From NCBI GenBank assembly GCA_945957395.1, contig CAMFKE010000004.1, forward strand, positions 1-64,000: DNA of 64,000 nucleotides. Reading direction: 5' to 3'. The DNA comes from an uncultured Opitutia bacterium (GTDB lineage Bacteria > Verrucomicrobiota > Verrucomicrobiia > Opitutales > UBA953). Below, piece after piece: positions 26,771 to 35,463 of the stretch. The notes beneath the pieces were generated by a model. The model ran no database searches. It saw only the letters and a list, made by a program, of their open reading frames with translations, and was not told the origin of the DNA. The number at the start of each line of letters is the position of its first letter. Position 1 is the first letter of the stretch. The position numbers and the translations under genes were made by a program.

Positions 26771-27367
26771 ATGAAAAAACTTCTTATCGCCGCCGGTGTC
26801 GCCGCGCTGGCCTTCACCGGATGCCAGCAGGGCGCGCAGTATGAGGACGCGCAGGGCAACCGCACCATCACCAATCTCGACAAGGTGAACATTCAGGACT
26901 TCGCGAAGGCCGCCGATTTCCTCGTGCAGTCCTTCCTCTCCTCCGAGGAGTTCGCCAACATCGCCAAGGCCGGCAAGAAGCCCGTCATCGCCATCAGCGG
27001 CGTGCGCAACGACACGACGGGCAACTTCGACACCGACATGCTCATGACCAAGATCAAGTCGGCCATGATCAACTCCCGCAAGGTGCTCATCTCGACCACC
27101 GTCGGCCCCGGCGGCCGCGCCGATGACGCCCTGGCACGCGAGCTGCGCCAGCAGGACGACTTCGTGGCCGGGCGCGACACGCTGCCCAAGACGCCCGAGT
27201 ACACCCTCTCCGGCAAGATTCTCGAGGACCGCGCCCGCGCGGGCGACATGAAGCAGACCTCGTATGTCTTCCAGCTCACCCTCACGAGCGTGAAGGAGGG
27301 CGTCGCCGTCTGGATGGAGGAGAAGATCATCACCAAGCAGGGAGAGAAGGACAGCGTCGGCTGGTAG
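26771..27367 (+). CDS. LpoB-like penicillin-binding protein activator
   Basis: A 198-residue outer-membrane lipoprotein (lipobox AFTGC, Cys18) of the LpoB family, whose E. coli member reaches through peptidoglycan to activate PBP1b. Diagnostic stretches: NLDKVNIQDFAKAADFLVQSFL, PVIAISGVRNDTTGNFDTDMLMTKIKSAMINSRKV, then ELRQQDDF and EYTLSGKILEDRARAGDMKQTSYVFQLTLT. The linker between the anchor and the globular domain is short. It closes the five-gene cluster. Activation of a class A PBP is inferred from homology. Confidence 0.88.
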   Translation: MKKLLIAAGVAALAFTGCQQGAQYEDAQGNRTITNLDKVNIQDFAKAADFLVQSFLSSEEFANIAKAGKKPVIAISGVRNDTTGNFDTDMLMTKIKSAMINSRKVLISTTVGPGGRADDALARELRQQDDFVAGRDTLPKTPEYTLSGKILEDRARAGDMKQTSYVFQLTLTSVKEGVAVWMEEKIITKQGEKDSVGW

Positions 27368-27407
27368 CCCTTCGCCGCGGCGGGCCGCCTTCGGGCGGCC
27401 GGTCAAA

Positions 27408-27444
27408 ACAAAGCCCGCATCCGGATTCCGGATGCGGGCTTTGT
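27408..27444. terminator. Bidirectional terminator between lpoB-like gene and guaB
   Basis: A perfect 18-bp inverted repeat (27408-27425 with 27427-27444) sits between two convergent genes, with short T/A tracts on both sides. It would end both transcripts. Confidence 0.85.
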
Positions 27445-27461
27445 CCTTCGGAGGGGAAGGG

Positions 27462-29045
27462 TCAGTCCTTCTTGGACGCCTTGATCTCGATCACGTCGTG
27501 CGGGGCCGATTCCTTCTGGCCGGCGGGCGAGACCCGGATGTAGCGGGCCTTCGTGCGCAGCTCGGCGAGGGTGGACGCGCCGAGGTAGCCGAGTCCGGAC
27601 TGCACGCCGCCGGCGAGGTTGGCGAGCACCTGGTTCGCCTCGCCCGAGACCTCCTTGAGCGCCTCGACGCCTTCGGCGGCCACCTTGGAGAGCTTGGTGC
27701 CGGCGGCCTTGGTGTCATGGCCGTAGCGGGAGGCGGAGCCGCGCTTCATCGCGGCCAGCGAGCCCATGCCGCGGTACTCCTTGTACAGCTTGCCGTTGAT
27801 TTCGAGAATGTTGCCGGGGGCTTCCTTGCAGCCCGCGAGCAGGCCGCCGAGCATCACGGCGTCGGCGATGGTCAGCGCCTTGACGATGTCGCCGGACTTG
27901 GTGATGCCGCCGTCGGCGAGGATGCGCACGCCGCGCTTGCGGGCGGCGATGGAGGCCACATGCAGGGCGGTCAGCTGCGGGATGCCCACGCCGGCGACGA
28001 TGCGGGTGGTGCAGATGGAGCCGGGGCCCTGGCCGATCTTGATCGTGTCCGCGCCGCAGTCGGCGAGGTACTCGACGCCGGCGCCGGAGGTGACGTTGCC
28101 GGCGATGATGGTGAGCTCCTTGAACTGCTTGCGAAGCAGCTTCACGGCGTCGCCCATGCCCTTGGAGAAACCGTGGGCGGAGGAGACGGCCACCGCGTCG
28201 AGCCCTTCGGCGACGAGGGCGCTGACATGGTTGACGAGGCGCTCGCGGTCGATTTCGCCGTCGGCCAGGCGCGGCACGGCCACGGCGGCGCCGCAGCGAA
28301 GGCGGAACTGCTCGTCGCGCGCGGAGCGCACGCCGGACTTGGATTCGTCGGCGAGGCGTTCGATGTCGGAAAGGGTGAAGAGGCCGCGGAGGCGGTCCTT
28401 GGCGTCGACGACGAGCAGCTTGCTGATGCCGATGTTTTCGGCGAAGGCCTTGTCGGCGGCGGCCACCGGGTTTTTGCCCAGCGACTTTTCGGCGATGGTG
28501 AGGACGCCCTGGCGCGGGGTCATGGCGTCGGCCACCTTGAGCGCGCGGTGGCGCTCCTTGACCACGCCGCCGCGAAGCAGGCCGAGCAGCTTGCCGTCGG
28601 CGCCGACCACGGGGAAGGTGCTGAAGCCGAGGTTTTCCTCCTCGATGCGCTCCAGCACGTCGCCGACGGTCATCTCGGGGGAGACGGTGGCCGGGGCGTC
28701 GATCATTCCGTGGATGTGGTTCTTCACCTTGCGCACCTCGGTCACCTGGTCGGCTTCCGACATGTTGTAGTGAATGAGGCCGAGGCCGCCGTTGAGCGCC
28801 ATGGCGACCGCCATGGTGGACTCCGTCACCGTGTCCATGTCGGCGGAGATGATGGGCAGGGACAGCGGGAGGCGGTCGGAAATGGTCGTGTCCAGCTTGG
28901 TCATGCGCGGGAGCACCTCGGAGTAGAGGGTGGCCAGCGACACGTCGTCATAGGTGAGGCCGACACCGACATTGGCGGTGAAGAAGGCTTCGGCGTCCTT
29001 GTAGAAGAAATCGTCGTTGTGGAGGGGACCTTTGCGGGAGGACAT
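27462..29045 (-). CDS. guaB: Inosine-5'-monophosphate dehydrogenase
   Basis: Oxidises IMP to XMP with NAD in guanine nucleotide synthesis; 527 residues. TYDDVSL at the start, tandem CBS domains (about 118-235), [11 protein letters not shown], and the active-site loop [11 protein letters not shown] with Cys345. Then [17 protein letters not shown] and the flap region [19 protein letters not shown]. Slightly longer than average because of the N- and C-terminal extensions. No Shine-Dalgarno sequence; the leader is C-rich. Divergent from menC. Confidence 0.96.
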   Translation of the reverse strand: MSSRKGPLHNDDFFYKDAEAFFTANVGVGLTYDDVSLATLYSEVLPRMTKLDTTISDRLPLSLPIISADMDTVTESTMAVAMALNGGLGLIHYNMSEADQVTEVRKVKNHIHGMIDAPATVSPEMTVGDVLERIEEENLGFSTFPVVGADGKLLGLLRGGVVKERHRALKVADAMTPRQGVLTIAEKSLGKNPVAAADKAFAENIGISKLLVVDAKDRLRGLFTLSDIERLADESKSGVRSARDEQFRLRCGAAVAVPRLADGEIDRERLVNHVSALVAEGLDAVAVSSAHGFSKGMGDAVKLLRKQFKELTIIAGNVTSGAGVEYLADCGADTIKIGQGPGSICTTRIVAGVGIPQLTALHVASIAARKRGVRILADGGITKSGDIVKALTIADAVMLGGLLAGCKEAPGNILEINGKLYKEYRGMGSLAAMKRGSASRYGHDTKAAGTKLSKVAAEGVEALKEVSGEANQVLANLAGGVQSGLGYLGASTLAELRTKARYIRVSPAGQKESAPHDVIEIKASKKD

Positions 29046-29141
29046 AGCGGATACGGTTTCCCCGAGGGGGGGTAAGGCTGGGCGAGGGGGGCTGCAAGAG
29101 TGAAACTGGCCCGGAGTTTGAAGTTTTCACCCCCGGCATTT

Positions 29142-30143
29142 ATGTCCGGAGTTCTTCGTGTGACCAAGGAACACCCCGTCAGGTTGGAATGGAAGCGCCT
29201 CGCCCGCCGTTTTCGCACCCCCGTGCGCAGCGCCGCCGGCGAGTTTTCCCGGCGTGAGTCGCTGGTGCTTCGCGTGACATCGGCCGGCGGCGCGGGCTAT
29301 GCCGAGGTGGCGCCGTGGCCGGGCTTTCCCGGACCGTCTCTGGATGAGACGGAACGGGAGCTGGTTCGCCTGAGCGAGTCGATGCGGGCCGGCACGGTCG
29401 AAGTCGATGCGGCGTTCCCCGCCGCCCTGCCGCCGGTTCGCGCCGCGCTCGAGTGGGCCCGGCTGGGCTGGGGGAGCGCCGGCATCTCGCGACCTTGCGC
29501 GGCCCTGCTGCGCGACGATGCCGAGGCGGCGTCGCTCGTCGCCGCCGGCTACGCCACGCTGAAGCGCAAAATCGGGCTGCGTCCGGTGCGCGACGAGCAG
29601 CGGGAGGTGTCCGGGCTGGTGCGCGCGTGCGGCGAGGGCGTGAAGCTGCGGCTCGACGCCAACGGCGCGCTGTGCGCCCGCGACTGCGCGCTGTGGTGCG
29701 ACTTTCTCAGCGAGTTTCCTGAAATCGAGTGGTTGGAGCAGCCGATGCGCGTGGGCGCGGAGGCCGAGATGCTGGCGGCCGGGGAAAAGGCGGGCGTGGC
29801 GGAGCGTGTCGCGCTCGACGAATCGGTGTGCGCCGTCGGCTCCATGCCCGGCGAATGGCCCGGCGTGATCGCGGCGAAGCCGCTGCTGGTCGGCGACCTG
29901 GACGCCTGGCGCGCCCGGCGCATGGCGTATCCGCAGGTCGCTTACGCGTCGGTGTTTGAGTCGCCCTTCGGCCGGCAGGCCGCCCTTTGCGTGGCCGGTG
30001 AGGACGGTCGCGCCGGATTCGCCCTGGGGTTCGGCACGCTCGGCGCCTTTGACGACGATCTGGACGCGCATGCGGCGGGCCCCGCGGCCTCGACCCTGGT
30101 GCGCGAGCCGGAGTTTTGGGACGCTCTCTGGAACCGGCTTTGA
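29142..30143 (+). CDS. menC: o-Succinylbenzoate synthase
   Basis: Enolase-superfamily enzyme that dehydrates SHCHC to o-succinylbenzoate in menaquinone synthesis; about 333 residues. Motifs in order: LKRKIGL (acid/base Lys), LRLDANGAL (metal Asp), IEWLEQPM (metal Glu), ALDESV (metal Asp) and AAKPLLVGD (second Lys). An ATG at 29142 is preferred; GTG 29100 in frame is an alternative. The following gene is menE, supporting menC over other enolase-superfamily functions. It is divergent from guaB. Confidence 0.82.
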   Translation: MSGVLRVTKEHPVRLEWKRLARRFRTPVRSAAGEFSRRESLVLRVTSAGGAGYAEVAPWPGFPGPSLDETERELVRLSESMRAGTVEVDAAFPAALPPVRAALEWARLGWGSAGISRPCAALLRDDAEAASLVAAGYATLKRKIGLRPVRDEQREVSGLVRACGEGVKLRLDANGALCARDCALWCDFLSEFPEIEWLEQPMRVGAEAEMLAAGEKAGVAERVALDESVCAVGSMPGEWPGVIAAKPLLVGDLDAWRARRMAYPQVAYASVFESPFGRQAALCVAGEDGRAGFALGFGTLGAFDDDLDAHAAGPAASTLVREPEFWDALWNRL

Positions 30144-30150
30144 TCCGACC

Positions 30151-31512
30151 ATGCCGCACACGGCCCCGAGTCCGGAAACCGCCCGCCGTTGGATCGCCAC
30201 GCGCGTTTCGCCCGACGACGCCCGGGCGCGCGCCCTGGCCGCGTTTGACGTAGTCGCCGCTTTGCCCGCATCCGCTGTGGCGCCGGCTTATGCGGACAAC
30301 GCCGCCTACGCGGGAGCGTGCCTGGCGGCCGTCACGAAAGGCGCCGCGGTCTGGTTCGCCAATCCCAAGTGGGGCGAGGTCGAGCGTGCCGAGGCGCGGC
30401 TCGCCATGCCGTCGGAGGCCGTGTGGGTGGACGAGGGAACGCGGCACGTGCGAGCGGATCATGCCTCGGAACGGGCTCCGGAAGATTGTTCCGCATTCCG
30501 TAATCCGCATTCCGCCAATCTCTTCATTCCCACGGGCGGCACCGGCGGGCGCGTGCGTTTTGTGCGGCACACCCCGGCGACTTTGGCCGCGGCCGCCGAG
30601 GGTTTCTCCCTTTATGCCGGCAAGCGGCTTTCCACTGCGGGCCGCCCGGTGCGCCTTCACGCCGTGCAGGCGCTGCCGTGCTGCCATGTGAGCGGCCTTA
30701 TGCCGGTGGTGCGCGCCTGGCTCACCGACGCCGAAATCGTTTTCTCACCGCCTTCATTTCGTGCGGACCTGCCCTTGCCGCGCATGCCGGCGACCCCCGA
30801 CGGGCTGACGGTGGTCTCGCTCGTGGCGGCGCAACTCTTCCGGCTTTTGGAGAGGCCCGACGGCCCGGCCTGGTTGCGTTCCGCGGGGCTTGTGCTGGTG
30901 GGCGGCTCCGCCATCGCGCCCGAGCTTCTCGCCCGGGCTCGCGTCGAGCGCGTTCCGGTGGGTGTCAGCTACGGGCTCACCGAGGCGGCGGCGCTGGTCG
31001 CGATTTACCCGCCCGAAGCGTTTCTTCGGGGCGATCTCCCGGTGGCCGGCGAGGTGCTGCCGCATGTGCGAATTTCCATCACGCCCGAGGGCCGCGTGGC
31101 GATCTCCGGCGCCAGTCTTGGCGAGGATGTCCCGCTCGACGAAACGGGGCGTTTCGTCACGGGTGACGAAGGCTTTCTGGACGGTGCCGGGCGGCTGGTG
31201 GTCACCGGTCGAGCCGACCGCATCCTGGTTTCCGGAGGAGAAAAGGTCGACCCGGTCGAGGTCGAGGCCGAGCTGCGGCGGACCGGGCTGGTGCGCGAGG
31301 CGCTCGTGGTGGGCGAGCCCGACCCCGAGTGGGGTCGTCGTGTCGTCGCCCTTTATACGGGGACGGCCACACCGGAGTCTCTGGCCGCCGCCCTGGCCGG
31401 GAAGCTGGCCGGGTTTCGTCTTCCCCGCCGCTACCTTCGGGTGGATTCGCTCCCCTTGGATGCCCGCGGGAAGCTCGATCACGCCGCCCTGTCGGCCCTC
31501 TTGCGGCGCTGA
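30151..31512 (+). CDS. menE: o-Succinylbenzoate-CoA ligase
   Basis: ANL-superfamily ligase of 453 residues that activates o-succinylbenzoate with ATP and CoA. Visible motifs: P-loop PTGGTGGRVRF (about 127-137; the usual Lys is replaced by Arg), SYGLTEAAAL, the hinge TGDEGFLDGAGRLVVTGRADRILVSGGEKVDPVEVEAEL, and the C-terminal DSLPLDARGKLDHAAL with the catalytic Lys. It starts 7 bp after menC. A heptamer repeat has been incorporated in frame at residues 113-122 (CSAFRNPHSA) just before the P-loop. The 3' end overlaps the convergent protease gene by 34 bp. Confidence 0.86.
   Translation: MPHTAPSPETARRWIATRVSPDDARARALAAFDVVAALPASAVAPAYADNAAYAGACLAAVTKGAAVWFANPKWGEVERAEARLAMPSEAVWVDEGTRHVRADHASERAPEDCSAFRNPHSANLFIPTGGTGGRVRFVRHTPATLAAAAEGFSLYAGKRLSTAGRPVRLHAVQALPCCHVSGLMPVVRAWLTDAEIVFSPPSFRADLPLPRMPATPDGLTVVSLVAAQLFRLLERPDGPAWLRSAGLVLVGGSAIAPELLARARVERVPVGVSYGLTEAAALVAIYPPEAFLRGDLPVAGEVLPHVRISITPEGRVAISGASLGEDVPLDETGRFVTGDEGFLDGAGRLVVTGRADRILVSGGEKVDPVEVEAELRRTGLVREALVVGEPDPEWGRRVVALYTGTATPESLAAALAGKLAGFRLPRRYLRVDSLPLDARGKLDHAALSALLRR
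30488..30515. repeat. Heptamer array inside menE
   Basis: Four phased 7-mers (GTTCCGC, ATTCCGT, AATCCGC, ATTCCGC) lie within the menE reading frame and encode part of SAFRNPHSA. Three heptamers equal seven codons, so the array keeps the frame. Confidence 0.75.
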
Positions 31513-32423
31513 AGGCGCCTGCTCGCGGATATCGCCAGGGTCGCGAAGGCTGCGAATTTCGCGTAGTCGGATGGCTCAGGGACGGCGGTGATGGAGGCGA
31601 TTTGGGCCGAGTAGGAGCTCATGCGGACAAACAGGTTCTCATCGCCGTTGGAGCCGTTGTTGGCCTCGGCTGCAAAGGTCGTCGTATAGTCGCCGCCACG
31701 ATTTGAGACCAAGGCTGTCAGTCCGACCATGTACCAGGTCCCGGAAATCTGTTGGAACAGGCCCGAGCCGGAATCGTAGTAGGTGGCGCCTGCCTCGGTG
31801 CTTGAGTCCGTGCCCGTATGCGTGGTGATGAAATCGTAGGCTGGGCGGCTTTCGGCGGCGACCAGACTGTAGTTGTTCAGCGTGTTGGAGCCCCACCGCT
31901 TGGCCGAAGTGGAGAAATCCCAGCCGACCAGCCCGGCGCCCGTGGCGGTGGCGTTTCGGCCCACGCCCCATCCCACGAGTGTGACCGCAGCGGCGCTTCT
32001 GTTCGCGCCCGAGGGCGATGTCCAAAACTTTTCGGAGGCGGACGACAGGAGTCTTGCGCCAGAGATGCCGATGGGAGCCGAGGCCAGTCTGAAGACCTTG
32101 GCGTCGGCGGACACGCCTCCCGATGCGAGCTGGACTGAGGCGAAGCTTGTGTCGATGGCGTAGGTCGCGGCGCCGTCGAAGGAAACGTAGCCGGAGGAAA
32201 GGTCCACATGGTTGGCGGTCACCATGTAGCCGTTGCCAAGATAGACGGCCGAACCGCTGAGCCCGACGGCGTCGGATTTTGTCACTTTCGCCACCGATTC
32301 CCAGGGGGCTCCCGTGCCCGGATCGGTGCGGTTCGCGGTGTTGTCCAATCCGTAAAGGACAACGGCGTTCGCCGCTGGCGCGGCTGCGCTGATCAGAAGG
32401 GCCGAAAGGACTGCATTTCTCAT
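31479..32423 (-). CDS. PEP-CTERM trypsin-like serine protease
   Basis: Secreted 314-residue protein with a signal peptide (about 1-20), a chymotrypsin-fold protease domain and a C-terminal PEP-CTERM sorting signal. Likely triad: His72 (YMVTANHVD), Asp108 (ADAKVFRLA) and Ser218 (YYDSGSGLF, in place of the usual GDSGG). The tail reads VPEPSDYAKFA, then a hydrophobic stretch and RRLQRRKR, the classic PEP-CTERM end cut by exosortase. Head-to-head with a second protease of the same design. Substrate unknown. Confidence 0.83.
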   Translation of the reverse strand: MRNAVLSALLISAAAPAANAVVLYGLDNTANRTDPGTGAPWESVAKVTKSDAVGLSGSAVYLGNGYMVTANHVDLSSGYVSFDGAATYAIDTSFASVQLASGGVSADAKVFRLASAPIGISGARLLSSASEKFWTSPSGANRSAAAVTLVGWGVGRNATATGAGLVGWDFSTSAKRWGSNTLNNYSLVAAESRPAYDFITTHTGTDSSTEAGATYYDSGSGLFQQISGTWYMVGLTALVSNRGGDYTTTFAAEANNGSNGDENLFVRMSSYSAQIASITAVPEPSDYAKFAAFATLAISASRRLQRRKRADRAA

Positions 32424-32604
32424 CGAAGAGGCCTAGGATGGACTTCGCAGGGCTGCCATCAGTCCATTCATTGTCAATGCGTCGAGCAGGGCCTGCTGTT
32501 CGAATCCTCCGCTGCGCCGCCGTCGGACCCGGTATGCCGAACGCGCACGAAATGGCGGCTGCGTTTTGCAGTCTGTTGACGATCGCCTATTGGTGAAGGC
32601 GAGG

Positions 32605-33450
32605 ATGCGGAAGATTCCGCCTAATGTCATGAGAGCGATTTCGTCCCTTTTGCTGGCGATGGAGACCCTTTTGCCCGCCCAGGTCTTGTTCGCGTTGTCG
32701 GGTACGGGGGTTTTGACGGTTGCCCCGCCCGCCGAGGAGGATCCCGGCTGGGCCAATGTGGGCACGGTCAACGGAGGCCCGTCCTGCGTTTACCTCGGCT
32801 CCTATGCCAGCGGTTTCTGGGTCATATCGGCCGCCCATGTCATCGCCTCCGACTCCTCGGGGACGGCGCAGATCAACGGGGCTTCCTACTCGATCGTGGC
32901 GGGCAGCGGCGTGCGCCTGGCCAACATCGGCAACGCCACCTATCCGTTCGCCGACCTGTACATGTTCCGCGTCGCCGGGGACGCCGCGCTGGCGTCGTTG
33001 GGGAATGTCACGGTCGCCACGCAGTCGCCATCGACGACGGGGTCCACCGCCTCGATGACCGTGATCGGGTGGGGCGGGGGCGTGAAGGGCTACGGGAGTT
33101 TGACGGTCACGAGAACGGGGCTGGCCCCGGGCTCCATCAGCATATCGGGGGCCAACGGCGCCTCGGCGCTCTTCCTCGCCGAGAGCCCCGGCGTCCGGCT
33201 CATCGCGGGCGATTCCGGCGGCGGCCTGTTCGCCAAAGACAACGGCACTTGGAAACTTTATGGGCTCAGCGAGGCCAGCGGCATGAGCGGCTCAAACTAC
33301 CTTGCCGTGGCTTCCGATCTTTCCGCTTACGCCGGGCAGATCGAAGCGTACACGGTCAACGCCGTGCCGGAACCGGCGGCCTATGGCGCCGCGGCCGGAG
33401 GCATCCTCTTCGCGGCCGCCCTTTTCAGGCGACACCGGCGCGCTGCCTGA
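32605..33450 (+). CDS. PEP-CTERM trypsin-like serine protease
   Basis: Secreted 281-residue protein; the start at 32605 gives a basic n-region and hydrophobic core. Triad: His78 (ISAAHVIAS), Asp117 (FADLYMFRV) and Ser204 (IAGDSGGGLF). The tail VPEPAAYGAAAGG, hydrophobic segment and RRHRR is a PEP-CTERM signal. ATG 32629 is an alternative start. Divergent from the protease at 31479-32423 with a 181-bp gap; its 3' end overlaps the convergent rsmE by 26 bp. The sequences share fold and architecture but are clearly diverged. Confidence 0.84.
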   Translation: MRKIPPNVMRAISSLLLAMETLLPAQVLFALSGTGVLTVAPPAEEDPGWANVGTVNGGPSCVYLGSYASGFWVISAAHVIASDSSGTAQINGASYSIVAGSGVRLANIGNATYPFADLYMFRVAGDAALASLGNVTVATQSPSTTGSTASMTVIGWGGGVKGYGSLTVTRTGLAPGSISISGANGASALFLAESPGVRLIAGDSGGGLFAKDNGTWKLYGLSEASGMSGSNYLAVASDLSAYAGQIEAYTVNAVPEPAAYGAAAGGILFAAALFRRHRRAA

Positions 33451-34171
33451 GCTGGTCGGCGGCCACGAGCGCGTAGAGCGCGGCGGTTTCCGCGCGCAGC
33501 ACATGGGCGCCGAGCCGTATGGGGCGGAATCCTGCGGCGCGTGAGGCGGCGTATTCGGCGGGCGAGAGGTCGCCCTCCGGGCCGACCAACAGAACGATTT
33601 CGCGCGTCTCCGCCGGCAGGGCGAAGGTGGCGACGGGTACGGAGCCTTCCTCCAGGCTGGCGGTGAGGCCGAGCGAGCCCGGGCCCAGCGACTTGGGCAA
33701 CCACTTGGCAAGCGCCTGCACGGGCGCGAGCTCGGGCAGCCACGGGTTGCCCGATTGCTTCATGCCTTCGACCAGCAGGGCGCTCCAGCGCTCGGCCTTG
33801 GACTCGGCGCGGTCGCCGGTGAGCTTCACTTCGCAGCGCTCCGAGGTGAGCGGCACGATCCTGTCGGCGCCCAGTTCGACGGCGGTGCGCAGCAGGTCGT
33901 CGAAGGTGCCGCCCTTGGGCAGGCACTGTGCGAGCGTGAGCCTGACGGCCGGGCGCGGGCGCTCCTCGGTGCGGCCGATGGCGATGCGCAGGCCGAACTT
34001 GTCGGCGGCGACGGCGTTGCCGTGCCAGATGCGACCCTTGCCGTCGAACACCTCCACCGGCTCGCCCTCGCGTGCGCGCAGGGATTTCACGAGGTGCCGG
34101 CTCTCGTCTCCGTTGAGCGTGAGCGCGCCGGCATTGGGGGAAATCGGATACGGGTGGTGGGCGCGCAGCAT
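33425..34171 (-). CDS. rsmE: 16S rRNA (uracil-1498-N3)-methyltransferase RsmE
   Basis: SPOUT methyltransferase of 248 residues, close to canonical RsmE. N-terminal PUA-like domain (GDESRHLVKSLRAREGEPVEVFDGKG), QCLPKGGTFDDLLRTAVELGADRIVPL, a region with KAERW and EGMKQSGNPWLPE, then the knot VLLVGPEGDLSPAEYAASRAAGF and RLGAHVLRAETAALYAL. It matches the family better than the first copy at 13869-14612 and is the likelier true RsmE. Confidence 0.9.
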   Translation of the reverse strand: MLRAHHPYPISPNAGALTLNGDESRHLVKSLRAREGEPVEVFDGKGRIWHGNAVAADKFGLRIAIGRTEERPRPAVRLTLAQCLPKGGTFDDLLRTAVELGADRIVPLTSERCEVKLTGDRAESKAERWSALLVEGMKQSGNPWLPELAPVQALAKWLPKSLGPGSLGLTASLEEGSVPVATFALPAETREIVLLVGPEGDLSPAEYAASRAAGFRPIRLGAHVLRAETAALYALVAADQLRQRAGVA

Positions 34172-34179
34172 GAGGGAGA

Positions 34180-34253
34180 TTCAAGCTTCAGGTTTTAGGT
34201 TTCAAGGCGGTTCATGGCTTCCGACATGAAACCGGGTACTTGACTCCTCAAAC
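34180..34253. repeat. Heptamer arrays between rsmE and thiH
   Basis: The left array (34180-34207) is four phased 7-mers: TTCAAGC, TTCAGGT, TTTAGGT, TTCAAGG. A degenerate inverted right array (about 34227-34253) has GAAAC and CAAAC 21 bp apart, in phase. The pair fills the 82-bp gap. Confidence 0.65.
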
Positions 34254-35393
34254 TCAGCCGATGAGCGCGGCGCGTTCGTAAGCGTGATCCCAGTCCTTCC
34301 AAACGGGCTCGTATCCGGCGGCGCGCAGCATGGCGACGACCTCGGCGGCGGAGCGCTTGTCGCTCATGTCGAACTGTTCCAGCGAGGCCTTGGGGCTCTC
34401 GGCGTAGCCGCCGGGGTTGGTGCGGGCGCCGGCGGACATGGCGGTGAAGCCGAGCTTGAACGCCTGATCGCGGAAGGCCGCGCGTTCGCGGGTGGAGAGG
34501 GTCAGTTCGATCTCGCCGTTGAAGAGGCGGAAGGCGCACAGGGTCTGCACCAGGTCGCGCTCCGTCATCTCCACCTTGGGGTCGAGGCCGCCCACATGCG
34601 GGCGCAGGCGCGGGAAGGAAACCGAGTAGCGTGTGCGCCAGTAGGTTTTCTCAAGATACGAGAGGTGCAGCCCGACGAACAGCGCGTCGGTGCGCCAGTC
34701 CTCCAGGCCGAACAGCGCGCCCAGGCCGATCTTGTGCACGCCGGCCTGCCCCAGGCGGTCGGGCGTCTGCACGCGCCAGTCGAAGTCGGATTTGCGACCG
34801 CGCGGGTGGTGCAGGCGGTAGTCGGTGCGGTTGTAGGTCTCCTGGTATACGATGACGGCGTTGAGGCCGTGGTCGCGCAGGCGGGCGTACTCGTCGGTCT
34901 CGAGCGGCTGCACCTCCATGGAGAGGTTGGCGAAATGCGGGCGCAGCAGGTCGAGCGCGTCGGCGAAGTATTTTTCGCCGACGGTGCGCTGGGATTCGCC
35001 GGTGACGATGAGCACATGGTCGAAGCCCAGTTTGCGGATGGCGCCGGCCTCGCGCAGGATCTCGGCCGGGTTGAGCGTGCGCCGCGCAATCTTGTTGGTT
35101 ACCGAGAAGCCGCAGTAGGTGCAGACATTCTGGCACTCGTTGGAAAGGTACAGCGGCGCGAACAGCTGCATGGTGCGACCGAACCGGCGCACCGTCTTGG
35201 CGTGCGAGATGCGCGCCATGCTCTCCAGGTACGGCGTCGCCTGCGGCGAGAGCAGCGCGGCCAGGTCGTCGAGGTCGCAGGCGTCGCGCTCCGAGCGGGC
35301 GAGGGCGCGTTCGACATCGGCGCGCGTGGCGGCGGCGATGCGTGCGGACATCGCCTCCCACGGGTGCTTTTCCAGGACCTCGGAGAAACTCAT
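34254..35393 (-). CDS. thiH: 2-Iminoacetate synthase ThiH
   Basis: Radical SAM lyase that cleaves tyrosine to dehydroglycine for the thiazole part of thiamine; 379 residues from ATG 35393. The SAM cluster motif CxxxCxxC is C87-QNV-C91-TY-C94. Further family segments: IVTGESQRTVGEKYF, LETDEYARLRDHGLNAVIVYQETYNRTDYRLHHPRGRKSDFDWRV split by family-typical spacing, and SAGARTNPGGYAE. No thiG, thiS or other thi gene is adjacent and no TPP riboswitch was seen upstream, which is unusual for this gene. Confidence 0.92.
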   Translation of the reverse strand: MSFSEVLEKHPWEAMSARIAAATRADVERALARSERDACDLDDLAALLSPQATPYLESMARISHAKTVRRFGRTMQLFAPLYLSNECQNVCTYCGFSVTNKIARRTLNPAEILREAGAIRKLGFDHVLIVTGESQRTVGEKYFADALDLLRPHFANLSMEVQPLETDEYARLRDHGLNAVIVYQETYNRTDYRLHHPRGRKSDFDWRVQTPDRLGQAGVHKIGLGALFGLEDWRTDALFVGLHLSYLEKTYWRTRYSVSFPRLRPHVGGLDPKVEMTERDLVQTLCAFRLFNGEIELTLSTRERAAFRDQAFKLGFTAMSAGARTNPGGYAESPKASLEQFDMSDKRSAAEVVAMLRAAGYEPVWKDWDHAYERAALIG

Positions 35394-35422
35394 GGCGCGG
35401 CAGGGTGCACGCGAACGCAGGG

Positions 35423-35447
35423 AAAACAAGCGCCCGGTTTCGGGCGC
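35423..35447 (-). terminator. Rho-independent terminator
   Basis: A 7-bp GC stem (35430-35436 with 35441-35447) is followed on the minus strand by TTGTTTT. It ends the BNR-repeat gene that stops at 35464, before thiH. Confidence 0.65.
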
Positions 35448-35463
35448 GGCTTCGCGACCCGGC

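Noticed and set aside
27432-29075. Long open frame on the plus strand opposite guaB
   Set aside because: It is entirely antisense to a well-conserved enzyme and shows Gly/Ala/His/Asp-rich shadow composition.
35394-35463. TPP riboswitch before thiH
   Set aside because: The upstream 70 bp hold only the terminator of the neighbouring gene, with no thi-box pattern.
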